64,000 nucleotides of DNA from Aquimixticola soesokkakensis (GCF_900172375.1 NZ_FWFS01000005.1:186001-250000), one strand, 5' to 3'; numbered from the stretch's first letter, positions 18,301 to 27,680 are shown. Translations and numbers: made by a program. The notes: generated by a model from the letters alone, not told the origin.

Positions 18301-18969
18301 TCACGCGGTCTCATAGCCCAGTTTTTCGCGCAAAAACGCCAGCGCGACCTGTAAGCCATCGGGTGCAATCCCATGGGCCGTGCCGCGCATCACATGGGCA
18401 AAAATTTCGCTAAACCCTGCACTTTCAAGGGCTTCTGCGGCCAAAGGCAGGCTTTCGGGGGGCACGACATTGTCCTCGTCGCCATGCAACAAAAGCACAG
18501 GCATTTTCGACACCACCTCATCCTCCAGCGTTTCAGGCTGCAAAAGACGCCCCGAGAATCCGACCACACAGGCCACTGCATCTTCGCGGCGCGGCGCGAC
18601 ATGCAGGCTCATCATCGTCCCCTGACTGAACCCCACCAAAGCCATATTTTCCGGCTCAAGGTCTGTATCCACAAGGATTTCGTCAAGGTAGTCGTTCAAT
18701 TCAGCGACCGACCGCTCCATCCCCTGCATCATTTCCTCCTCGGAGGACCCGTCGATATAGGGAATTGGGAACCACTGGAATCCCATCAGATTCGCCACAC
18801 AGCGTTCGGGTGCATCGGGCGCAAAAAACGCCGTGTCAGGCAGGTGTTCGGCCAGCGGATCCGCCAAGCCCAGCAAGTCCGCGCCATCGGCACCATAGCC
18901 ATGCAGGAACACGACGACATTGCGGATATCGCCCGAATGGCTGTCTTTCATCTTGGAATTGAGTTTCAT
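18301..18969 (-). CDS. Phospholipase/carboxylesterase family alpha/beta hydrolase
   Basis: A 222-residue serine hydrolase of the YpfH/carboxylesterase II group. It has VVFLHGYGADGADLLGLA near the N-terminus (oxyanion loop), the nucleophile elbow GFSQG, the acid in LLLHGDEDNVVP and the catalytic histidine in GTAHGI. The natural substrate is unknown. The start at 18969 (MKLNSKMKDS) overlaps the stop of the DNA glycosylase gene by one base, so it is the last gene of a four-gene overlapping unit cbiD-cobK-glycosylase-esterase. Confidence 0.88.
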   Translation of the reverse strand: MKLNSKMKDSHSGDIRNVVVFLHGYGADGADLLGLADPLAEHLPDTAFFAPDAPERCVANLMGFQWFPIPYIDGSSEEEMMQGMERSVAELNDYLDEILVDTDLEPENMALVGFSQGTMMSLHVAPRREDAVACVVGFSGRLLQPETLEDEVVSKMPVLLLHGDEDNVVPPESLPLAAEALESAGFSEIFAHVMRGTAHGIAPDGLQVALAFLREKLGYETA

Positions 18970-19613
18970 CACAGCACCCCTTCGCGGCTTTTCTCGACAT
19001 GGTAATAGGCCCACAAGAGCCGCGCTGCAACGCTGCGCCACGGCGACCAGTCTTGCGCCATTTCGCGCAGCGCGCGTTCCTTGGGCCGCGACGGCAATTG
19101 AAACAGCATCCGCGCGCCCTCTTGCAGGGCCAGATCGCCCGCCGCGAACACATCCGCACGCCCGAGCGAAAACTTGGCATAGATTTCCGCCGTCCACACC
19201 CCGATGCCTTTCACCGCGGTGAGCGTCGCGATCACCTCCGGTGTCGGCAGGTCGCGCAGCGCATCAAATGCGATGCCTTCACGCGCCAGCGCGTGGGTAT
19301 AGACGATTTTCTGGCGCGAGAGACCGCAGGCACGCAGATCATCCTCGCTGGCGGCGGCGGCGACAGCCGGATCGCACATCCCCGCCGCCTCCAGCCGCGC
19401 CACAATCGCGCGCGCCGAAGCCACCGAAACCTGCTGGCTGACGATGGCGCGCAAGAGTGCTCCAAAGCCATCCTCGGTCAGGCGCAGCGGCAAGGGGCCA
19501 CTCAGGGCCAGCGCATGGGCAAAGCGCGGCTCGCGCGCCGCCAGCCAATCCGCCCCTTGGGCAATACATTGCGCGCCGCGAATAATCCGCTCGCCCGCCA
19601 CATACTGCGTCAC
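18969..19613 (-). CDS. DNA-3-methyladenine glycosylase, HhH-GPD (AlkA-like, short form)
   Basis: About 214 residues, a base-excision repair enzyme that removes alkylated purines. The helix-hairpin-helix is TLTAVKGIGVWTAEIYAKFS, followed by the GPD-loop aspartate in DVFAAGDLALQ. It lacks the extra N-terminal domain of E. coli AlkA. The probable start is the GTG at 19613, which overlaps the cobK stop (GTGA); a longer N-terminal reading would run far into cobK. It is coupled to the esterase gene downstream. Confidence 0.85.
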   Translation of the reverse strand: MTQYVAGERIIRGAQCIAQGADWLAAREPRFAHALALSGPLPLRLTEDGFGALLRAIVSQQVSVASARAIVARLEAAGMCDPAVAAAASEDDLRACGLSRQKIVYTHALAREGIAFDALRDLPTPEVIATLTAVKGIGVWTAEIYAKFSLGRADVFAAGDLALQEGARMLFQLPSRPKERALREMAQDWSPWRSVAARLLWAYYHVEKSREGVL

Positions 19614-20338
19614 AGGTGATCTCCGATCCAGTCCAGCGCATGGGCAACGCTTGAGGCGCATTCGACATCGGGCGCCACCGGCGGCATGCGCAGCAGGGCA
19701 ACCTTGACCCCCAGCACCCGCGCCGCCTCCAGTTTTGCGCGCCCCCCGGCACCCCCGGCATTCTTGACCACCAGCCAATCCACCGCCTCCCTGCGCATCA
19801 GCCGCAGCTCATCCTCGATCGACAAGGGCGGGCGCCCCACCAACCAGCGCCCCGGATAGGGAAAGGGATCTTGGGGCGGATCGACAACGCGGAACAACAC
19901 CTCGCGCGGGGCAAACGCCGCAAAAGCGGGCAAGGTCGAGCGCCCCGTCACCGCCATCACCCGCGCCGTTTTGGGGATGAAGACCGTGGCCTGTTCCAGC
20001 CGCTCCACCTCGCGCCAGACATCCCCCGTGCGCGCGCTCCACGCAGGGCGCGCCAGCCGCAGATAGGGCAGGTTGCGCCGCGCACAGACCGCTGCCGTGC
20101 GCGCCGTGATGTCGCGCGCAAACGGATGGGTCGCATCGACCACCGCGTGGATGGCGCGCGCCTGAAGGAAGTCTTCAAATCCCGCCGTGCCGCCAAATCC
20201 GCCCACCACCGTTTCGACCGGCAAGGGGCGCGCCTCGCGCGTCACCCCCGCAAGGCTCGCGACAACCGGCGTGCGCGCCTGTGCCAGAACAGTGGCGATG
20301 TCACGGGCCTCGGATGTCCCTGCCAACAGCAAAATCAT
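19610..20338 (-). CDS. cobK: Precorrin-6A reductase
   Basis: A 242-residue enzyme reducing the macrocycle of precorrin-6A with NADPH in corrin ring synthesis. The N-terminal MILLLAGTSEARDIA is the typical CobK/CbiJ start, followed by DATHPFARDITARTA and LVVKNAGG near the C-terminus. The start at 20338 overlaps the cbiD stop by 4 bp. Continuation of the frame beyond this ATG overlaps cbiD and is not real. Confidence 0.92.
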   Translation of the reverse strand: MILLLAGTSEARDIATVLAQARTPVVASLAGVTREARPLPVETVVGGFGGTAGFEDFLQARAIHAVVDATHPFARDITARTAAVCARRNLPYLRLARPAWSARTGDVWREVERLEQATVFIPKTARVMAVTGRSTLPAFAAFAPREVLFRVVDPPQDPFPYPGRWLVGRPPLSIEDELRLMRREAVDWLVVKNAGGAGGRAKLEAARVLGVKVALLRMPPVAPDVECASSVAHALDWIGDHL

Positions 20339-21408
20339 TGCGCGCGCGCCAAAATTGCGCCCGCGCGGTCGATGACCACGATATCGAGTGCGATTTCTGT
20401 GTCGCGCAGCAGCGCCCTGACCGTCGCGAGCGCGTCCAAAGCGACCAGATCGGCCACATCGGGTGCCATTTGCACGGCCTCCAGCGCCGTGTTGGCCTGT
20501 GCCACACCGGCAACGCCAACCCGCGCGGCAAGGCGCGCAAAATCCACCTGCGAGCGGCGCGAATGCAGATCGAGCGCGCCCTGCGCAAGCTTGGCCATTT
20601 TGCCAATCCCGCCGCCGATCGTCAGCCGCGCCACGGGATGTTTGCGCAGGTATTTCACCAAGCCGCCCGCGAAATCCCCCATGTCGAGCATGGCGTGATC
20701 GGGCAGGCCGTGCAGCGCCTGCACCACCCGTTCCGAGGTCGCGCCGGTACAGCCCGCCACATGGGTCTGCCCGCCCGCGCGCGCCACATCCACGCCGCGA
20801 TGGATGGAGGCAATCCACGCCGCGCAGGAAAAAGGCCGCACCACACCGGTAGTCCCAAGCACCGACAGCCCGCCCTTGATCCCCAAGCGCGGATTCCATG
20901 TTTTGAGCGCGATTTCAGCCCCTTGCGGGATCGACACGGTGATCTCGACATCCGGCACCTGCCCGAGCCGCGCTGCCATTTCAGTCACCTGCGCGCACAT
21001 CATCTCGCGCGGCACAGGGTTGATCGCCGGCTCGCCCACCCCGATCGGCAGGCCCGCTTTGGTCACCGTACCGACGCCCGCGCCCGCACGAAACTGCACG
21101 CCGCCGCCGCTGGCACAGACCCGCGCGCGGATTTCGGCGCCATGGGTCACATCGGGATCGTCACCGGCATCCTTGATGATGCCGGCCTCGGCCCAGCCCG
21201 CGCCTTGCGCGGTGTAGCTTAGCGCGAATTCGGGCCGCTCGCCGCGCGGCAGGGTGATGCGCACCCTTTCGGGAAAGCCCTCGCCCCAAAGCGCCATCAG
21301 CGCCGCACGGGTCGCCGCCGTCGCGCAGGCACCCGTCGTCCAGCCCCGGCGCAGCGCGGGCGGAGCGGTCAGGTCGGGCTTGGCCGGATCGGGGGTCTGT
21401 GAACTCAT
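20335..21408 (-). CDS. cbiD: Cobalt-precorrin-5B C1-methyltransferase
   Basis: A 357-residue CbiD, which methylates C-1 of the corrin intermediate. The N-terminal RRGWTTGACATAATRAAL is the family hallmark; GTTGVVRPFSCAAW and GGGIGKMAKLA are further conserved segments. It is the first gene of the minus-strand unit, divergent from cobA by about 120 bp. CbiD belongs to the anaerobic-type route but is also found as the substitute in mixed pathways of this group. Confidence 0.94.
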   Translation of the reverse strand: MSSQTPDPAKPDLTAPPALRRGWTTGACATAATRAALMALWGEGFPERVRITLPRGERPEFALSYTAQGAGWAEAGIIKDAGDDPDVTHGAEIRARVCASGGGVQFRAGAGVGTVTKAGLPIGVGEPAINPVPREMMCAQVTEMAARLGQVPDVEITVSIPQGAEIALKTWNPRLGIKGGLSVLGTTGVVRPFSCAAWIASIHRGVDVARAGGQTHVAGCTGATSERVVQALHGLPDHAMLDMGDFAGGLVKYLRKHPVARLTIGGGIGKMAKLAQGALDLHSRRSQVDFARLAARVGVAGVAQANTALEAVQMAPDVADLVALDALATVRALLRDTEIALDIVVIDRAGAILARAQ

Positions 21409-21529
21409 GGCCTCACTCTAGTCGCGCGCCCCGCGCCCCGCCACGCCAATTCTGCCTTCGCACCGGTTTTTGGGGCCTCTTTTGCTTTCGGGATTTGCCT
21501 CTGCACCCAAAGCGGCCATAAACACAGCC

Positions 21530-22408
21530 ATGACACAGATCCCCAACCCGCCCTTTGAACCTTCGCAGGTCCCACCCCTTCACCTGCCCCCGCTTTGCGA
21601 CACCGACTGGCCGCGCTTCGAGGCGGGCTGGGTCTGGCTGGTGGGGGCTGGTCCGGGCGACCCTGGCCTGTTGACGCTGCACGGGCTGCATGCGCTCACG
21701 CAGGCCGATGTGATCGTCTTTGATGCGCTGGTGAATCCTGCGCTGCTCGACTGGGCGCCGCGGGCCGACAAAATCGCCATGGGCAAGCGCGGTGGCGTGG
21801 CAGGATCGGTGAAACAGGCGGATATTTCCGAGGAACTCGTGGCTTTGGCGCGCGCGGGCAAACGGGTTCTGCGCCTCAAGGGCGGCGACCCGTTCGTCTT
21901 TGGGCGCGGCGGCGAGGAGGCGCAGGTTCTGGTGCAAAACAACGTGCCGATCCGCGTCATTCCCGGGATCACCGCCGGTATCGGCGGGCTGGCCTATGCC
22001 GGTATTCCCGTCACCCATCGCGACACCAACACCGCGCTGACTTTTGTCACCGGCCATGATGCACGCGGCGCGCTTGCCCCGCTTGATTGGACCGCCCTGT
22101 CGCGCGGCGCACCTGTTCTGGTCGTCTACATGGGGGCGCGGGTGGCGGGCGATCTGGCCGCACGGCTGATCCGCGCCGATCGCTTGGCCAGTGAACCCGT
22201 CGCGGTCGTGCAAAACGCCACGCTGCCCGACCAGCGCGTATTAGAAACGACGCTTGGCAGGCTCGAAAGCGACATGCAAAGCAGCGGCATCGGGTCGCCT
22301 GCAATCCTGTGCATCGGCCCTGCGGTGCTCTTGCGCCAGGTGCTCGACTGGCAAGGAATGGCCTTGGGCGAAGCCCCGCGCAACCTCGATCCGCTGCGCC
22401 GCCCATGA
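21530..22408 (+). CDS. cobA: Uroporphyrinogen-III C-methyltransferase (SUMT)
   Basis: A 292-residue SAM-dependent enzyme making precorrin-2, the branch point to cobalamin and siroheme. Typical motifs are VGAGPGDPGLLTLHG, LKGGDPFVFGRGGEE and PGITAG. It has a proline-rich N-terminal extension of about 30 residues before the catalytic core. The start at 21530 (MTQIPNPPFE) is chosen over a longer upstream reading. It overlaps the cobB start (ATGA). Confidence 0.94.
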   Translation: MTQIPNPPFEPSQVPPLHLPPLCDTDWPRFEAGWVWLVGAGPGDPGLLTLHGLHALTQADVIVFDALVNPALLDWAPRADKIAMGKRGGVAGSVKQADISEELVALARAGKRVLRLKGGDPFVFGRGGEEAQVLVQNNVPIRVIPGITAGIGGLAYAGIPVTHRDTNTALTFVTGHDARGALAPLDWTALSRGAPVLVVYMGARVAGDLAARLIRADRLASEPVAVVQNATLPDQRVLETTLGRLESDMQSSGIGSPAILCIGPAVLLRQVLDWQGMALGEAPRNLDPLRRP

Positions 22409-23691
22409 GCGCGCGCGCCCTGATGATCGCCGCCCCGAGTTCGGGCGCGGGCAAAACCACCGTGACGCTGGGAATCCTGCGCGCGCTGCGCCTGCGCGCC
22501 CTTGACGTGCGCGGCGCGAAATCCGGCCCCGACTACATCGACCCGCGGTTTCACGCCGCCGCGACCGGACAGGAGGCGCTCAATCTTGATGCCTTTGCCA
22601 TGACGCCGGCGCGCTTGTGCAGCCTTGTCGCGCGCGAGGGGTTGACGGTGGTCGAGGCCGCGATGGGCCTCTTTGACGGCGCCTTTCCCGAGGGGCGCGG
22701 GTCCGCCGCCGCGCTGGCCAAAGCCCTCGACATTCCGGTGGTTCTGGTGATCGACTGCGCGTCCATGGCGCAATCCGTTGCCGCGATTGCCGCCGGTTTT
22801 GTGCACCACGATCCCCAAATACGCATCGCGGGGCTGATCCTGAACCGCGTCGGCTCGCCCCGCCATGAGGCCATGCTGCGCAGCGCCCTTGGCCCGCTGT
22901 GCGCAAAGCATGACATCGCCCTGCTGGGCGCGGTGCACCGTGACAGCGCCCTGATGATGCCCGCGCGCCACCTTGGCCTCGTGCAGGCGGGCGAACACCC
23001 CGATCTCGAGGGGTTTCTCGATCTGGCTGCGGGCAGGATCGCTGCCAGCCTTGATCTGGCGCGCCTGTGTGCGTTGGCTAGTGCCCCAAAGCCCGCCGCC
23101 GCTGCGCGCCTTGCCCCCCCCGCGCAGCGTATCGCGCTGGCCCGCGATGCGGCCTTTGCCTTTGCCTATCCCCATCAACTGGCCGACTGGCACGCGCAGG
23201 GCGCTGAAATCCTGCCGTTTTCGCCGCTCAACGACGATCCCGTGCCCCCCGCCGATTTCACCTTTCTGCCCGGCGGCTACCCCGAACTTCACGCAGGCAC
23301 ATTGGCCAGCAACGCGCGGTTTCTGACCAGCCTGCGCGCGCAGGCCACAACCACCCCGACCTACGGGGAATGCGGCGGCTACATGGTGCTGGGCGAGACC
23401 CTGATCGATGCCGAGGGCCGCGCCCATAAAATGGCGGGGTTGCTGGACCTCACGACGTCTTTTGCCACCCGCAAGCTGCATCTGGGCTACCGCGAAGTCT
23501 TTACCGACCACGCGCCCCTCGCCGGTGCCTGGGCGGCGCATGAATTCCATTACGCCACAACCCAACAGGCGCGCGGCGCGCCGCTGTTCAGCGCGCGCGA
23601 CGCCAGTGGGGCAAAGCTGCCCGACATGGGGCTGCGCGCGGGGCACAGCTTTGGCTCCTTTGCGCATCTGATCGATCGCCGCTTCCCTTAA
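22405..23691 (+). CDS. cobB: Cobyrinate a,c-diamide synthase
   Basis: A 428-residue enzyme that amidates the a and c side chains of hydrogenobyrinate or cobyrinate using glutamine and ATP. The N-terminal P-loop APSSGAGKTTVT lies in a dethiobiotin-synthetase-like domain, followed by GAKSGPDYIDP. The C-terminal glutamine amidotransferase has the cysteine in GECGGYMVLG and ends with HSFGSFAHLIDRRFP. It starts inside the cobA stop codon. Confidence 0.94.
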   Translation: MSARALMIAAPSSGAGKTTVTLGILRALRLRALDVRGAKSGPDYIDPRFHAAATGQEALNLDAFAMTPARLCSLVAREGLTVVEAAMGLFDGAFPEGRGSAAALAKALDIPVVLVIDCASMAQSVAAIAAGFVHHDPQIRIAGLILNRVGSPRHEAMLRSALGPLCAKHDIALLGAVHRDSALMMPARHLGLVQAGEHPDLEGFLDLAAGRIAASLDLARLCALASAPKPAAAARLAPPAQRIALARDAAFAFAYPHQLADWHAQGAEILPFSPLNDDPVPPADFTFLPGGYPELHAGTLASNARFLTSLRAQATTTPTYGECGGYMVLGETLIDAEGRAHKMAGLLDLTTSFATRKLHLGYREVFTDHAPLAGAWAAHEFHYATTQQARGAPLFSARDASGAKLPDMGLRAGHSFGSFAHLIDRRFP

Positions 23692-23718
23692 ACCCTGCCC
23701 TTCGCGAGACAGACCGAC

Positions 23719-24951
23719 ATGACACAGACCGCTCCCCTGCCCGCCCCGGCGCCGGCCTCCGCCCGCGCCAAGCGCAATGTTGCGATCCTCGTGATAGCGC
23801 AGGCGCTTTTGGGCGCGCAGATGCCGATGATTTTTACCATCGGCGGGCTGGCAGGCCAGTCGCTGGCCACCAATCCCTGCCTTGCGACGCTCCCGATTTC
23901 GATGATCGTGCTCGGCTCGATGCTGGCGGCCACGCCCTTGTCGAATTTCATGCAGACCCATGGGCGGCGCGCGGGATTTTGGGTCGGAACCACCGCCGGA
24001 ACATTTGGCGCCGCCGTCTGTGCCTATGCGCTGTTCACCGCCAATTTCTGGCTGTTTTGCGCGGGCGGGTTGCTGACGGGAGTCTACCAGTCCTCGCAGG
24101 GGTTCTTTCGCTTTGCCGCCACCGATACAGCCGCGCCGGCCTTTCGCCCCAAAGCGATTTCCTACGTGCTGGCGGGCGGGCTCGTGTCCGCCCTCATCGG
24201 CCCTCAACTGGTCAAGGCCACGGCCCAAGCGCTGGTCATCCCGTTTTTCGGCACCTATCTGGCGGTGATGGCGATCAATGTCATCGGCTCGGGCCTGTTC
24301 CTGTTTCTCGACATCCCCCGCCCGCCTGTGCCGGCGGGGACCGCCCCCAAGGGCCGCAGCCGCAGCGCGCTGTTGCGCACCCCGCGCATCGCGGTCGCAA
24401 TCATCACGGGCATGGTCTCCTATGCGCTGATGAACCTTGTGATGACCTCGACGCCGCTGGCCGTTGTGGGCTGCGGGTTTACGCAAAACAACGCGGCCGA
24501 TGTGGTCGCCTTCCACGTGCTTGCGATGTTTGTGCCCTCGTTTTTCACCGGCCATCTGATCAGCCGTTTCGGGGTGGAACGGATCATGGCCCTCGGGCTG
24601 TTCATCCTTGCAGGCGCGGGGATCACGGCCCTCTCGGGCGTGGCGCTGGCCAATTTCTTCGGCGCGCTGATCCTGCTGGGCATCGGCTGGAATTTCGGCT
24701 TTATCGGTGCGACGACGATGCTGGCGACCTCCCACACCCCCGAGGAACGCGGCCGCATCCAGGGCCTGAACGATCTGATCGTCTTTGGCGGCGTGACGGT
24801 GGCCTCGCTTGCTTCGGGCGGTTTGATGAACTGCTCGGGCGGGTCGGCGCAGGCAGGCTGGACGGCGGTGAATCTGGCGATGCTGCCCCTGCTCGCGCTG
24901 GCGGGCGGCGCGCTGATCTGGCTGGCGATGAAGGCCCGCGAAACGCGCTAA
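23719..24951 (+). CDS. Major facilitator superfamily transporter
   Basis: A 410-residue membrane protein with about 12 hydrophobic spans in two halves (first half ending near FLDIPRPPVPAG, then a basic loop KGRSRSAL). The HGRRAGFWVG loop after span 2 resembles the MFS signature. It follows cobB by 28 bp and may be in the same transcript, which hints at transport linked to cobalamin or its precursors, but nothing in the sequence fixes the substrate. The stop lies inside an 18-bp direct repeat. Confidence 0.85.
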   Translation: MTQTAPLPAPAPASARAKRNVAILVIAQALLGAQMPMIFTIGGLAGQSLATNPCLATLPISMIVLGSMLAATPLSNFMQTHGRRAGFWVGTTAGTFGAAVCAYALFTANFWLFCAGGLLTGVYQSSQGFFRFAATDTAAPAFRPKAISYVLAGGLVSALIGPQLVKATAQALVIPFFGTYLAVMAINVIGSGLFLFLDIPRPPVPAGTAPKGRSRSALLRTPRIAVAIITGMVSYALMNLVMTSTPLAVVGCGFTQNNAADVVAFHVLAMFVPSFFTGHLISRFGVERIMALGLFILAGAGITALSGVALANFFGALILLGIGWNFGFIGATTMLATSHTPEERGRIQGLNDLIVFGGVTVASLASGGLMNCSGGSAQAGWTAVNLAMLPLLALAGGALIWLAMKARETR

Positions 24952-24978
24952 ACGGCACGGCGAAACGCGCTAAACGGC
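24939..24978. repeat. 18-bp direct repeat over two convergent stop codons
   Basis: CGAAACGCGCTAAACGGC occurs at 24939-24956 and again at 24961-24978. The first copy supplies the TAA of the MFS gene; the second, read in reverse, supplies the TAG of the convergent NUDIX gene. Confidence 0.9.
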
Positions 24979-25836
24979 GCGGCGCAGCCGATCGCGATGC
25001 CGCGCCAGCCAAAGCGCCGAGGCCAGAAGCACGCCGTTTTGCACAGCCCCCGTGTCCACCATTTCCATCAGCGCGTCAAAGGACAAAAGAAGCGTGCGAA
25101 TATCCTCATCCTCGGATTCCAGGCCGCCAAACCCCGCAAGATCGTCGGGCAGCGCGACGCAGGCCACGAAGGAATACATGAATTCGCTGACACCGCCCGG
25201 GGATGGGTAAAACTGCCCGCAGGCGACCAGCTCTTGCAACGCAAGCCCTGCCTCCTCCACGCATTCGCGCCGCGCCGCCTCCTCGGGGGTCTCGCCAAGG
25301 TCAATGCGCCCTGCGACCGGCTCGATCACCCAAGGAAAGGCATCGCCGCGCGCATAGGGCGCAAAGCGGAACTGTTCGACCAGCAACACGCGATCGCGCA
25401 GCGGGTCATAGGGCATAACCGACACCGCATCCCCCATCATGAACGCGGCGCGATTGATCAGCGCCGAGCGCGTGCCATCAAAGCGCGGATGGGTCAGATC
25501 GTCTTCACGCACCGCGAAAAAGGCGTTGTAGGGCATCCGCGCCACCGCAACGTCAATCGTGTCGCGCCCCTGCGCTTGCGACCAGCGCGAGGGGCGGTTT
25601 TGACCGGCATGCAGCCGGCATTGGGCGCGCAGCAGGATTTTGGGCAGTTGCGCGCGCGCCTGTTCGACCGTCAGCGTGTCAAAGCACAGCATCAATTCGG
25701 GCACAGCGGCGCGCATCAATTCTAGCCGCGTGTCAGGGCCGATCACCGCGCACAGATAGGCCAGAGCCGCCTCGCACCGATCCGGCGCAAGCCCCCCGGC
25801 GCGCAGCGCCCCGCGCAACATCTCTTTCAACGCCAT
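24970..25836 (-). CDS. trgB: NUDIX hydrolase TrgB (ADP-ribose pyrophosphatase-like)
   Basis: A 288-residue protein with a NUDIX domain in the C-terminal half: GRIDLGETPEEAARRECVEE followed by AGL matches GX5EX7REXXEEXG. The approx. 95-residue N-terminal part (MALKEMLRGALRAGG...) is of unassigned fold. NUDIX proteins of this type hydrolyse ADP-ribose or related nucleoside diphosphates. It starts 4 bp after the trgA stop, matching the trgAB pair of Rhodobacter sphaeroides implicated in tellurite resistance, so I use that name with moderate confidence. Confidence 0.75.
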   Translation of the reverse strand: MALKEMLRGALRAGGLAPDRCEAALAYLCAVIGPDTRLELMRAAVPELMLCFDTLTVEQARAQLPKILLRAQCRLHAGQNRPSRWSQAQGRDTIDVAVARMPYNAFFAVREDDLTHPRFDGTRSALINRAAFMMGDAVSVMPYDPLRDRVLLVEQFRFAPYARGDAFPWVIEPVAGRIDLGETPEEAARRECVEEAGLALQELVACGQFYPSPGGVSEFMYSFVACVALPDDLAGFGGLESEDEDIRTLLLSFDALMEMVDTGAVQNGVLLASALWLARHRDRLRRAV

Positions 25837-25840
25837 GGCC

Positions 25841-26281
25841 TCAGCTCCAGCTTCTGGCGGTCCGCTCGACCAGCCAGCCGCCGATCAACCCGCCCACGAT
25901 CAAGGCCCCAAGCACATCCGGCTTGGCCATGACGATCGCGTAATCCTTGACCAGTTCGAACGTGGCGATGATGGCCTCCATCGGCCCGTCATAGCGCCGC
26001 GCCAGAGCCCGCAGGATCATTTCGCGGCCTGAAAACAGGAACAGCGCCCAAGCCGTGGTCAAAAGCGACGCCGTCAACCCATAGCCCAGAGCGGCGCGCA
26101 TCGTATCGCCTGCGCGCTTGCCCAAAAACACCCATCCGATCAAAAATCCGATGCCCGCGCAGACTTCGCAAAACCACCCGAACCCCGTGCCTTCGGGCAT
26201 GTAGGGTTTGACCAGTTGCGACGAAAACCACGCAAGTCCCGCGAACCAAAGGGCCGCGACAAGTTTGGATGCGGTGGGCAT
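25841..26281 (-). CDS. trgA: TrgA family membrane protein
   Basis: A 146-residue protein with about four hydrophobic spans (for example FGWFCEVCAGIGFLIGWVFL and PDVLGALIVGGLIGGWLVE). It matches the TrgA family of Rhodobacteraceae, named for tellurite resistance; the mechanism is unknown. It is located 40 bp after cfa and 4 bp before trgB on the same strand, consistent with one phr-cfa-trgA-trgB transcript and a membrane/oxidative stress role. Confidence 0.8.
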   Translation of the reverse strand: MPTASKLVAALWFAGLAWFSSQLVKPYMPEGTGFGWFCEVCAGIGFLIGWVFLGKRAGDTMRAALGYGLTASLLTTAWALFLFSGREMILRALARRYDGPMEAIIATFELVKDYAIVMAKPDVLGALIVGGLIGGWLVERTARSWS

Positions 26282-26321
26282 AGGGCGCTCGTACCTCGTG
26301 CTGCGCGCCCCTTCCCAACGC

Positions 26322-27539
26322 TCAGGCAGGGCGCGTCATTGTAACCTGTGTCACGTCACAGTTTCCGCTGTGGAAGGTTGCCGCGCAAGAGGTAAGGTAA
26401 AAATTCCACATGCGGCGGAATTTCTCGTCAAATCCGTGCTTTGCCACCTCAGACCAGCGCGCGTTGAACGTGTCGTGCCAGCGGCGCAGGGTGATCGAAT
26501 AGCTTTCGCCGAACTCGATGGATTTCTGAAATTCCAGCCCCGCCTGCGTGATCTGCGCGCGCAGCGCCTTGGGCGAGGGCAACATCCCCCCCGGAAAGAT
26601 GTATTTTTGAATGAAATCAACACCCTTTCGATAGCTTTCAAACTTGTCATCGCGCACGGTGATGATCTGGAGCGTGGCTTTTGCCCCCGGTTTGAGGCGC
26701 TCGCGCACGGTGTTGAAATAGGCAGGCCAGTATTTTTCGCCCACTGCTTCGAACATCTCGATCGAAGCGATCCCGTCATAGGAGCCGCGCTCATCGCGAT
26801 AGTCGCGCATCACCACCTCGACCCGATCCGACAGGCCAAGCCGTTGCATCCGTGCCACGGCGAAATCATGTTGCTCTTGGGAAATGGTGAGCGCCGTGAC
26901 CCGCAGCCCGCGCGTTCCGGCGGCATATTCGGCAAATCCGCCCCAACCACAGCCGATTTCCAGCACGTGATCGCCCGCCTTGACGCCCATCAGATCAACC
27001 ATGGATTTGTATTTCGCGATCTGCGCGGCTTCGAGGCTTTCCTGACCACTTTCATAGATCGCGGACGAATAGGTCATCGTGTCATCCAGCCACAGGCCGT
27101 AGAAATCATTCCCCAGATCATAGTGATGGGAGATATTCTTGCGGGCTTGTTTTTTGGAATTGGACTGCATCCAAAAGCGCATCAGTTCATAGGCGCGCAC
27201 CAGTTTCATCCCCGGAAACCCGTCCCAAAGCACGTCGTTATCCGCGTGGATCAGGTCGAGAAACGCCTGCAAATCCGGTGTGGACCACCAGCCCTCGATA
27301 TAGGCGTCGCAAAAGCCCAGATCGCCCTCGCGGATCAGCCGCGCAAACGTGTCCTTGTTGTGGATTTCCACCCGCGCCACGGGTCCGGTTTTGGCCCCCT
27401 GCGCGCGAAACACCCGCCCGTCATCCAGCGCAAGATCAAGGCGGCCATTGCCCAGACCTTTCGCAATATCAAAGACCTGCGCGAAATAGCGCGGCAGGCC
27501 GCTCTGGCCTTCGGTGGTGGTATAAATCGTCTCGCTCAT
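26322..27539 (-). CDS. cfa: Cyclopropane-fatty-acyl-phospholipid synthase family methyltransferase
   Basis: A 405-residue SAM-dependent enzyme that adds a methylene bridge to unsaturated phospholipid acyl chains. The SAM-binding motif is VLEIGCGWGGFAEYA, preceded by NISHHYDLGNDFY and followed by SIEMFEAVGEKYWP, all hallmarks of CFA synthases. The start at 27539 (MSETIYTTT) gives the standard length. It follows the photolyase gene by 141 bp. In Rhodobacter sphaeroides the phrA-cfaA pair belongs to the singlet-oxygen sigma-E response. Confidence 0.92.
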   Translation of the reverse strand: MSETIYTTTEGQSGLPRYFAQVFDIAKGLGNGRLDLALDDGRVFRAQGAKTGPVARVEIHNKDTFARLIREGDLGFCDAYIEGWWSTPDLQAFLDLIHADNDVLWDGFPGMKLVRAYELMRFWMQSNSKKQARKNISHHYDLGNDFYGLWLDDTMTYSSAIYESGQESLEAAQIAKYKSMVDLMGVKAGDHVLEIGCGWGGFAEYAAGTRGLRVTALTISQEQHDFAVARMQRLGLSDRVEVVMRDYRDERGSYDGIASIEMFEAVGEKYWPAYFNTVRERLKPGAKATLQIITVRDDKFESYRKGVDFIQKYIFPGGMLPSPKALRAQITQAGLEFQKSIEFGESYSITLRRWHDTFNARWSEVAKHGFDEKFRRMWNFYLTSCAATFHSGNCDVTQVTMTRPA

Positions 27540-27680
27540 GCGTCGCCCCTGTCGTCGCAGCCGTTGCATTGCAGCGCAATGTCACCCGCCTGTCCCGTGT
27601 TAATCTAGCCTGAAAACCCGCCGCGTCACCCCCGCGCGCGCAAAAACGCATCAGGCCTGTGCCCTTGGGTGCGCTGCGCG

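Noticed and set aside
21409-21529. Cobalamin riboswitch between cbiD and cobA
   Set aside because: No B12-box-like sequence or matching helices were recognised in this 121-bp gap.
22126-24735. 869-codon minus-strand frame over cobA, cobB and the MFS gene
   Set aside because: It runs antisense through three well-recognised genes and shows no domains.
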